Of a stretch of DNA of 5,720 nucleotides, positions 1 through 5,596 are shown in pieces (position 1 is the stretch's first letter; the number at the start of each line of letters is the position of its first letter). This DNA is from Methylophilales bacterium. Its GTDB lineage: Bacteria; Pseudomonadota; Gammaproteobacteria; Burkholderiales; Methylophilaceae. Below the pieces are notes generated by a model. That model was not told the DNA's origin. It made no database searches and saw nothing but the letters and a program-made list of their open reading frames with translations. Location of the stretch: NCBI GenBank assembly GCA_013205275.1, contig JABMNG010000012.1, positions 1 to 5,720 of the forward strand. Direction: 5' to 3'. The position numbers were made by a program, and so were the translations under genes.

Positions 1-1362
1 CGCCGCTGCTGCAGCCATTACAGGACTAACTAAGTGAGTTCTTCCACCTTTTCCCTGTCTGCCCTCAAAGTTTCTATTTGAGGTTGAAGCACAACGCTCG
101 CCCTCTTCTAGACGATCTGCGTTCATGGCTAAGCACATAGAGCAACCTGGGTCCCTCCATTCAAAACCAGCATCAAGAAAAATTTTATCTAAGCCCTCCT
201 GTTCGGCTTGCAATTTGACTAATCCAGATCCAGGTACGACCATAGCTAATTTGATACTAGATGCAATCTTCTTTGATGTGACAATTTTTGCAGCATCCCT
301 AAGGTCTTCTATTCTTGAATTTGTACACGAACCAATAAAAACCTTATCAATAAAAATGTCTTTAATTGGAGTGAGTGCTTGTAAATCCATGTAATCCAGG
401 GCCCTTCTGTAATCATTTTGAAGTGTCTCATCCTCAAAATCTTTTGGGTCTGGAATGCTCCCGTTAATACCACACACCATTTCCGGTGATGTGCCCCATG
501 TCACCTGAGGTTCAATTTCATTAATATCAATCATAACAACTTGATCAAACTTAGCTCCCTCATCTGTAACTAGCATTTTCCAGTCTTTTTCAGCCTTACT
601 CCACAAATCTCCTTTGGGTGAGAATGGTCTGTTTTTAACATAATCAATCGTTACTTGGTCTACACCAATCATCCCTGCTCTCGCACCAGCCTCTATTGCC
701 ATATTACATAACGTCATGCGCCCTTCCATTGATAGCGACCTAATTGCTGACCCAGAAAACTCAATTGCATAACCAGTAGCGCCGGCTGTTCCAATTCTTC
801 CGATAATAAATAAAGCAATGTCTTTCGCGGTAATGTATGGGGTCAGTAATCCATCAACATTAATCTGCATAGTTTTCGCTTTTCTAACGATTAAACATTG
901 AGTCGCAAGAACATGCTCAACTTCTGATGTCCCTATCCCCATAGCTAAAGATCCAAACGCACCATGAGTGCTTGTGTGTGAGTCCCCGCAAACAATAGTC
1001 ATTCCTGGTAATGTTGAGCCCTGTTCAGGTCCTATCACATGAACAATCCCTTGGCGCTGATCATTCATTTTAAATTGCTCTAAACCAAAATCCTCGCAAT
1101 TCTTATCAAGAGTTTCAACCTGAATCTTAGAGATAGGGTCTGAAATGCCTGAACTTCTATTTTTTGTTGGGACATTATGATCAGGAACAGCAAGCACTGA
1201 ACTTGCTCTCCAAACTTTACGGTTTTCTAGCCTAAGCCCCTCAAAAGCTTGTGGGCTTGTGACTTCATGGACAAGGTGCCGATCAATGTAAATAAGGAAT
1301 GTATTATCAACTTCTTGAACTACATGACGGTCAAAAACTTTTTCATACAAGGTTTTTGTCAT
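1..1362 (-). CDS. leuC: 3-isopropylmalate dehydratase large subunit (LeuC), 3' end cut off by the window
   Basis: LeuC pairs with LeuD to interconvert 2- and 3-isopropylmalate through a dehydration-hydration in cytoplasmic leucine synthesis, using a 4Fe-4S cluster. The reading frame is open for 454 codons to the window edge with no stop. The three cluster cysteines are visible at about residues 346 (GSCTNSR), 407 and 410 (DPGCSMC). The N-terminus MTKTLYEKVFDRHVV is typical of the family, as are CGDSHTSTHGAFG (about 125-137) and NMAIEAGARAG (about 220-230). LeuC proteins are usually about 465-470 residues, so only some 12-15 residues are missing after the alanine-rich stretch that follows SPVMA. 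The ATG lies 5 bp after the yajQ stop. A weak AGAG ribosome site sits inside the last yajQ codons, so translation is probably coupled. No inactivating change is seen. Aconitase and homoaconitase are alternatives, but length and N-terminus favour LeuC. Confidence 0.97.
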   Translation of the reverse strand, partial: MTKTLYEKVFDRHVVQEVDNTFLIYIDRHLVHEVTSPQAFEGLRLENRKVWRASSVLAVPDHNVPTKNRSSGISDPISKIQVETLDKNCEDFGLEQFKMNDQRQGIVHVIGPEQGSTLPGMTIVCGDSHTSTHGAFGSLAMGIGTSEVEHVLATQCLIVRKAKTMQINVDGLLTPYITAKDIALFIIGRIGTAGATGYAIEFSGSAIRSLSMEGRMTLCNMAIEAGARAGMIGVDQVTIDYVKNRPFSPKGDLWSKAEKDWKMLVTDEGAKFDQVVMIDINEIEPQVTWGTSPEMVCGINGSIPDPKDFEDETLQNDYRRALDYMDLQALTPIKDIFIDKVFIGSCTNSRIEDLRDAAKIVTSKKIASSIKLAMVVPGSGLVKLQAEQEGLDKIFLDAGFEWRDPGCSMCLAMNADRLEEGERCASTSNRNFEGRQGKGGRTHLVSPVMAAAAA

Positions 1363-1367
1363 AAACG

Positions 1368-1862
1368 TTAATCTCTAAAATTTCCAAATGATAATGGAAA
1401 GTCTTTATGGGATGACTTAATTAATGCAATACACTCCTGCAAAACGTCCCTCTTTGCACCAACAATTCTAACCTCTGACCCTTGAATATTTGCCTGAACT
1501 TTAATTTTAGAGTCTTTAATTGTCTTTACAATTAGCCTGGCTAGATCAATATCAATTCCATTTTTAATCTTAAGCTCTTGTTTTGATTTATTACCTGAGA
1601 CTGTCTGCATCGGGTTCGAATCGATTCTTTTTGAGCTATCAGGTTCTTTTTTTTCCAGAGAAGGAAATAAAATATCTTTTATTTGATTTATTTGGAATTC
1701 CGAGTCGCCATAAAGAGTAATTGACATATCCTTCTCGGAGAACTCAATTTTTGCAGTTGATCCCTTAAAGTCATAGCGATTAGCAATCATACGAGAAGTT
1801 GTGTCAATTGAATTTGTTAAATTTGGGATATTTACTTCTGATGAAATATCAAATGATGGCAT
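1368..1862 (-). CDS. yajQ: YajQ family nucleotide-binding protein
   Basis: The 164-residue protein matches the YajQ (DUF520) family in length (about 160-165), in the start MPSFDISSE, in the signature NRYDFKGS (residues 28-35) and in the end DFPLSFGNFRD. The family folds as two ferredoxin-like domains. Established work reports nucleotide or RNA binding for the family and cyclic-di-GMP binding for some Xanthomonas and Pseudomonas members, but the cellular role of most homologues is unsettled. The second domain, about residues 95-160, includes IKVQANIQGSEVRIVGAKRDVLQ, which resembles betaproteobacterial versions. The ATG is well supported by a strong Shine-Dalgarno 7 bases upstream. The gene follows ppnP by 31 bp and precedes leuC by 5 bp, so it is probably co-transcribed with both. 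A run of eight A (minus strand, 1647-1654) lies in the LEKKEP codons without breaking the frame. Whether this copy binds c-di-GMP cannot be told from the sequence. Confidence 0.96.
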   Translation of the reverse strand: MPSFDISSEVNIPNLTNSIDTTSRMIANRYDFKGSTAKIEFSEKDMSITLYGDSEFQINQIKDILFPSLEKKEPDSSKRIDSNPMQTVSGNKSKQELKIKNGIDIDLARLIVKTIKDSKIKVQANIQGSEVRIVGAKRDVLQECIALIKSSHKDFPLSFGNFRD

Positions 1863-1869
1863 TTTTTTT

Positions 1870-1875
1870 CTCCTT
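1870..1875 (-). promoter_or_regulatory. Strong ribosome binding site of yajQ
   Basis: On the minus strand AAGGAG is followed by seven A residues and then the yajQ ATG. This is the only near-perfect Shine-Dalgarno in front of any gene in the window, and it fixes the yajQ start. It suggests that yajQ is translated independently of ppnP, which ends 31 bp before the yajQ start, whereas the other junctions look coupled. Confidence 0.85.
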
Positions 1876-1893
1876 CTTAGTGATTATGAAATC

Positions 1894-2205
1894 TTACTCA
1901 TAGTGGCAAACATAATGCAGTAACTCAAAAACCTCTATGTCAAATGAACTATTCATTGGCACCGAAAACTCTTGACCTTGGCTATAGGAAACCCACTCTT
2001 TAGTATCTAACAATTTTATACGGCATTTTCCTGAAGTTAGCTTCATCAATTCAGCTGAGTCCGTATTAAATTTATATACACCATTAAAAATAACTCCTAC
2101 GGTACATCTAGAATCATCGGCTAATATAACGGTATAACTAATGCATTTTCCATCAAAATAGATATTGGCTTTTGGATTAACACTTACATTGTTTAATTGA
2201 CTCAT
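1894..2205 (-). CDS. ppnP: Pyrimidine/purine nucleoside phosphorylase PpnP (DUF1255/YaiE family)
   Basis: PpnP is a small single-domain cupin that splits purine and pyrimidine nucleosides with phosphate to give free base and ribose-1-phosphate, as shown for the E. coli protein. With the ATG at 2205 the product is 103 residues, against about 94 in E. coli. Family features visible are YFDGKC (about 16-21), TVGVIFNGVYKFNT (about 35-48), the W71 region, FSVPMNSSFDIEV (about 80-92) and the terminal LHYVCHYE. The open frame extends 12 codons further to an ATG at 2241, inside argG. I prefer 2205 because GGTGA lies just before it, it starts 10 bp after the argG stop, and MSQLNNVSV resembles betaproteobacterial family starts. 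Its place between argG and yajQ suggests co-transcription. No functional link of nucleoside salvage with arginine synthesis is evident, so this may be a historical operon neighbour. Confidence 0.93.
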   Translation of the reverse strand: MSQLNNVSVNPKANIYFDGKCISYTVILADDSRCTVGVIFNGVYKFNTDSAELMKLTSGKCRIKLLDTKEWVSYSQGQEFSVPMNSSFDIEVFELLHYVCHYE

Positions 2206-2214
2206 TTCTTCACC
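2206..2214 (-). promoter_or_regulatory. Ribosome binding site deciding the ppnP start
   Basis: The minus strand reads GGTGAAGAA immediately before the ATG at 2205, directly after the argG TAA (2216-2218). The GGTGA core is about 4 bases from the ATG, an acceptable but short spacing. It supports the shorter PpnP over the in-frame ATG at 2241, which has no purine-rich GGAG-like site in front of it that I can see. Confidence 0.55.
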
Positions 2215-2215
2215 A

Positions 2216-3433
2216 TTATTTATTTCTTTTTTTATTTGCAATTCTTAAACGAAGAGCATTTAACTTAATGAATCCTGCAGCGTCTTTCTGATCGTATGCC
2301 CCAGCATCATCCTCAAACGTTGCTATTTCACTATCAAACAGAGAGCAATCACTGTCCCTACCTATTATCTCGATATTGCCTTTATAGAGGTTCATCGAAA
2401 CCCAACCATTGACATTCTTTTGAGTAAAATCAATTAGTGTTTGTAAAGCTTCTCTTTCTGGGCTCCACCAGTAGCCGTTATATATTAGTGAGGCATATTT
2501 AGGCATTAACTCATCTTTTAAATGCGCTAATTCCCTATCTAACGTAAGGGACTCAATTGCTCGATGCCCTTTTAAAAGAATGGCACCTCCAGGTGTCTCG
2601 TAACAGCCTCTCGACTTCATCCCAACATATCTATTCTCGACTAAATCGAGCCTTCCGATTCCATGCCTACAACCTAGCTTATTTAATTCAGCTAATATCT
2701 CATGGGGCTTTAAGGATTTTTCATTTAATTTAATTGGATCCCCACCTTTGAACTCAATTATGATTTTTTCGGATTCATCAGGGGCATTTTTGGGGTGTGT
2801 CGTCCATCTCCACATAGACTCCTCTGGTGCATTTTTGGGGTCCTCCAAATGTCTTCCCTCATATGAAATATGAAGTAAATTAGCATCCATGCTATAGGGG
2901 CTTCCCCCCTCCTTATGTTTCATCTCAACTGGAATACTATTTTCCTCGGCGAATTTAAGTAGCTTTTCCCTGCTAAGCAAGTCCCATTCTCTCCAAGGAG
3001 CAATAATTTTTATGTCAGGATTAATAGCATAAGCACCTAATTCAAACCTTACCTGATCATTTCCTTTTCCTGTCGCCCCATGTGATATAGCATTACTATC
3101 AGTTTGAGAGGCTATCTCCACCAATCTCTTTGCTATTAGGGGTCTGGCTATTGAGGTTCCCAGAAGATATTCTCCTTCATAAACAGTATTTGCCCTAAAC
3201 ATAGGAAATACAAAGTCCCTTACAAACTCCTCCCTTAAATCTTCAATAAAAATTTCTTTTACGCCAGCTGACTTTGCTTTTTCTCTTGCTGGCTCAATCT
3301 CTTCTCCTTGACCCAAGTCGGCCGTGAATGTAACTACTTCACATTTATACTCCTGTTGGAGCCACTTCAATATCACTGATGTATCAAGCCCTCCAGAATA
3401 AGCTAGAACAATTTTATTTACATCTTTTATCAT
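2216..3433 (-). CDS. argG: Argininosuccinate synthase (ArgG)
   Basis: ArgG joins citrulline and aspartate with ATP to give argininosuccinate, the penultimate step of arginine synthesis, in the cytoplasm. The 405-residue protein has the usual length of the approximately 400-residue class. The N-type ATP pyrophosphatase loop AYSGGLDTS is at residues 11-19. The conserved GATGKGNDQVRFELG is at about 119-133. The substrate-binding region with IGRLDLVENRYVGMKSRG is at about 259-276, followed by YETPGG. All key motifs are intact. The ATG overlaps the argF TGA as ATGA, so the two are translationally coupled; a G-rich AGGGGG lies about 7 bases before the start. ppnP follows after 10 bp. Argininosuccinate lyase (argH), needed for the last step, is not in the window. 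No good alternative identity exists. Confidence 0.98.
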   Translation of the reverse strand: MIKDVNKIVLAYSGGLDTSVILKWLQQEYKCEVVTFTADLGQGEEIEPAREKAKSAGVKEIFIEDLREEFVRDFVFPMFRANTVYEGEYLLGTSIARPLIAKRLVEIASQTDSNAISHGATGKGNDQVRFELGAYAINPDIKIIAPWREWDLLSREKLLKFAEENSIPVEMKHKEGGSPYSMDANLLHISYEGRHLEDPKNAPEESMWRWTTHPKNAPDESEKIIIEFKGGDPIKLNEKSLKPHEILAELNKLGCRHGIGRLDLVENRYVGMKSRGCYETPGGAILLKGHRAIESLTLDRELAHLKDELMPKYASLIYNGYWWSPEREALQTLIDFTQKNVNGWVSMNLYKGNIEIIGRDSDCSLFDSEIATFEDDAGAYDQKDAAGFIKLNALRLRIANKKRNK

Positions 3434-4347
3434 TTGGAGCCCCCTAATAATAAGTGTTCTAACAGAGCTTTTTGAACATGAAGCCTATTTTCTGCTTCTT
3501 CCCATACAACGCTTTGATGGCCATCAATCACTTCACTGGTTACCTCTTCACCTCTGTGCGCAGGTAAACAATGCATAAATAATGCATCCTTATTAGCTAG
3601 CTTCATCATTTCAGCATCGACTTGCCAATCTGCAAAATCTTTAACCCTTTCTTTTTGTTCGGCCTCAAAACCCATACTAGTCCAAACATCAGTTGTTACT
3701 ATATCAGCCCCTTTGGCAGCATCCATAGGATCTTCAAATTCTTCAAAATAAGCATGATTGTATAGACCAGCTCTTTCAATCTCAACTTCATAGCCTTTTG
3801 GGGTTGAAACATGCACATTAAAATCTAACAACTCGGCAGCTTGAAGCCAGGTATTACATACATTATTTGAGTCACCAATCCATGCCACTGTTTTTCCCTG
3901 AATAGATCCTTTTTTATCAATATAGGTAAAGATGTCTGCAAGAATCTGACATGGGTGATATTCATTAGTTAGGCCGTTAATAACAGGCACTCTTGAGTTT
4001 TTCGCAAATCTTTCAATAATTTCCTGCTCGAAGGTTCTAATCATTACAATATCGCACATTCTTGATATCACTTGCGCAGCATCTTCTACTGGCTCGCCTC
4101 TGCCCAATTGGGAATCTCTGGTATTTAAATAAATTGCAGACCCACCAAGCTGCTGCATTCCCGACTCAAATGACAGCCTAGTTCTTGTGCTAGCTTTTTC
4201 AAAAATCATCACCAGAGTTCTGTCCTGCAGGGGCCAATATTGCTCATAAGCTTTAAATTTAGCTTTGATCCATTTTGTTTTATCAAAAATAGCTTCTAGC
4301 TCTGATTTATCTAAATCATTAAATTGTAGAAAGTGTTTAATTGTCAT
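3430..4347 (-). CDS. argF: Ornithine carbamoyltransferase (anabolic ArgF)
   Basis: This enzyme transfers the carbamoyl group of carbamoyl phosphate to ornithine, giving citrulline. The 305-residue length is normal. Motifs are the carbamoyl-phosphate site STRTR (53-57), the HPCQ motif (131-134), the ornithine-binding SMG loop in DVWTSMG (220-226) and the catalytic HCLP (259-262). The SMG loop and HPCQ point to ornithine rather than aspartate or N-acetylornithine as substrate. The N-terminal carbamoyl-phosphate domain covers about residues 1-140 and the ornithine domain the rest. The start lies 6 bp after the argD stop, with only a weak AAAGAA purine stretch as ribosome site, so coupling to argD is likely. 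The end overlaps argG by 4 bp. An anabolic role is inferred from the argD-argF-argG order; a catabolic arcB would be expected beside arcA and arcC. The LGRGEPVEDAAQVISRMCD block resembles betaproteobacterial homologues. Confidence 0.98.
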   Translation of the reverse strand: MTIKHFLQFNDLDKSELEAIFDKTKWIKAKFKAYEQYWPLQDRTLVMIFEKASTRTRLSFESGMQQLGGSAIYLNTRDSQLGRGEPVEDAAQVISRMCDIVMIRTFEQEIIERFAKNSRVPVINGLTNEYHPCQILADIFTYIDKKGSIQGKTVAWIGDSNNVCNTWLQAAELLDFNVHVSTPKGYEVEIERAGLYNHAYFEEFEDPMDAAKGADIVTTDVWTSMGFEAEQKERVKDFADWQVDAEMMKLANKDALFMHCLPAHRGEEVTSEVIDGHQSVVWEEAENRLHVQKALLEHLLLGGSK

Positions 4348-4353
4348 AGTTCT

Positions 4354-5544
4354 TTAGGCATCTAAAAATTTATCAATAATTTTAATTAAGTGTTCTGCAA
4401 GTAACGTGGCTTCAGAGTGACTAATAATTAATGGGGGGAGCAATCTAATAACATTATCAGCGGTGACATTAATTAATAATTTTTCACCTAATGCAATCTC
4501 AATTAATTCATAGCAGGGTTTATTAAGCTCAACACCAATCATCAGGCCCATATGTCTGATTGATTTTACTCCATCGTGATTACCTATACCCTTCTCAAGG
4601 ATGCTTACAATTTCCTTGCCCTGCCTAACAGCATTGCTCATCAAGCCATCTCTCTCAATTACATTTAAGGTTGTTAGTCCGGCAGCACATGCCAATGGAT
4701 TCCCTCCGAATGTAGAGCCGTGTTTGCCTGGTGATATTAATTTTTCTGTTTTTTCATTTACCACACACGCCCCAATAGGTACGCCTGAAGCCAAGCCTTT
4801 TGCAAGTGTCATGATATCAGGAAGAACACCAGCGTGTTGATGGGCAAACCATTTACCAGTTCTCCCAACACCGCATTGCACTTCATCAAAAATTAAAAGC
4901 CAATTATTTTTATCGCAAATCTTTCTTAAGCCTACCAAGTAAGAAATGAAATTAGCGGGTACATTAACGCCTCCTTCTCCCTGAATAGGCTCAACCAAAA
5001 TTGCAGTAACTTTATTTTTTTTTGTAGCAATCTTATCAATTGCCTCAAGGTCGTCAAAAGGCACTCTAATAAAGCCAGACATTAACGGCTCAAAACCAGC
5101 CTGGGCCTTTCTACTGCCTGTAGCTGAGAGGGTTGCCATAGTTCTGCCATGGAATGCTTTCTCCATGACAATAATCTCCGGATTATCGATGCTTAAGCTA
5201 TGTCCATGCAGTCTTGCTAATTTAATAGAAGCCTCATTAGCCTCACATCCCGAGTTACAAAAGAATACTGAGGAGAGCTTGGAGAGTGAGGTAATTTTTT
5301 TTGCTAACAAACATTGTTCTTCAATATGGTAGTAATTTGAAACATGTATTAGCTTTTTGGCTTGTTCTGTAATCGTTTTCACAAGGTCAGGGTGGTTGTG
5401 GCCTAAAGTGTTAACTGCAACGCCAGACAATCCATCCAAGTACTTGTTGCCTAATTTATCGAATAGCCAAACACCTTCCCCCTTCACAAAGGAAACCGGT
5501 AACCTCTTATAGGTGTTTAGTAGACTATTTTTAATTAAGCTCAT
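4354..5544 (-). CDS. argD: Acetylornithine aminotransferase (ArgD)
   Basis: A PLP-dependent class III aminotransferase that makes N-acetylornithine from N-acetylglutamate semialdehyde and glutamate; such enzymes often also serve as succinyldiaminopimelate aminotransferase in lysine synthesis. The 396 residues match the family. Visible features are the SGVAVNTLGHNHP block (about 40-52), the PLP-phosphate region NSGCEANEASIKLAR (about 97-111), the FHGRT block (131-135), Asp220 in FDEVQCGVGRTG, the Schiff-base Lys249 in TLAKGLASG, and HGSTFGGNPLA (about 275-285). ATG 5544 is the only start compatible with the family N-terminus NTYKRLPVSFVKGEG, and no downstream in-frame Met precedes the conserved core. 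No Shine-Dalgarno is seen in front of it; a terminator-like hairpin ends 13 bases upstream. argF follows after 6 bp. Other class III enzymes (ornithine, GABA or succinylornithine transaminase) are possible by fold, but the arg context decides. A run of nine A near codons 174-177 leaves the frame intact. Confidence 0.96.
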   Translation of the reverse strand: MSLIKNSLLNTYKRLPVSFVKGEGVWLFDKLGNKYLDGLSGVAVNTLGHNHPDLVKTITEQAKKLIHVSNYYHIEEQCLLAKKITSLSKLSSVFFCNSGCEANEASIKLARLHGHSLSIDNPEIIVMEKAFHGRTMATLSATGSRKAQAGFEPLMSGFIRVPFDDLEAIDKIATKKNKVTAILVEPIQGEGGVNVPANFISYLVGLRKICDKNNWLLIFDEVQCGVGRTGKWFAHQHAGVLPDIMTLAKGLASGVPIGACVVNEKTEKLISPGKHGSTFGGNPLACAAGLTTLNVIERDGLMSNAVRQGKEIVSILEKGIGNHDGVKSIRHMGLMIGVELNKPCYELIEIALGEKLLINVTADNVIRLLPPLIISHSEATLLAEHLIKIIDKFLDA

Positions 5545-5552
5545 ATAGAAAT

Positions 5553-5576
5553 AAAAACGGCGGCATAAAGCCGCCG
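5553..5576 (-). terminator. Intrinsic terminator (or attenuator) directly before argD
   Basis: Read on the minus strand, CGGCGGC, a TTTAT loop and GCCGCCG form a perfect 7-bp all-GC stem (5558-5576), followed by TTTTT (5553-5557) and further T-rich sequence. This is a textbook Rho-independent signal for leftward transcription. It lies 20 bases after the stop codon of the upstream gene, so its simplest role is to end that gene. Because only 13 bases separate the stem from the argD ATG, any transcript reaching argD from upstream must read through it. On the plus strand the stem is followed by ATTTAT, a poor U-tract, so it would be weak there. Confidence 0.85.
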
Positions 5577-5584
5577 ATTTATGC
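5563..5584 (-). promoter_or_regulatory. Alternative stem competing with the terminator hairpin
   Basis: On the minus strand GCATAAA (5578-5584) can pair with TTTATGC (5563-5569) across an 8-base loop that contains the left arm of the terminator. The two stems share bases and cannot form together, which is the geometry of an antiterminator/terminator pair. The alternative stem is AT-rich and much weaker than the 7-bp GC stem, so unaided it would be expected to lose once the terminator is transcribed. The pairing is seen directly; a regulatory role is inference. Confidence 0.3.
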
Positions 5585-5596
5585 TTTAGTTATTAT

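Noticed and set aside
125..394. Plus-strand open frame of 89 codons
   Set aside because: It lies entirely antisense to the conserved leuC frame, has no recognisable family features and no ribosome site, and is a shadow of leuC.
2206..2241. Twelve-codon N-terminal extension of PpnP from the ATG at 2241
   Set aside because: It overlaps argG by 26 bases, is lysine/glutamate/asparagine-rich with no family match, and the ATG at 2205 has a ribosome site and a family-like start.
2773..2842. Near-identical repeat of a GCATTTTTGGGG element within argG (residues about 199-221, PKNAP..ES twice)
   Set aside because: The two copies fall in a region of ArgG that normally has two similar proline-rich turns. 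Length and flanking motifs are normal, so it is codon-level convergence rather than an insertion.
4601..4840. Plus-strand open frame of 79 codons
   Set aside because: It is antisense to argD across its conserved HGSTFGGNPLA region and has no independent support.
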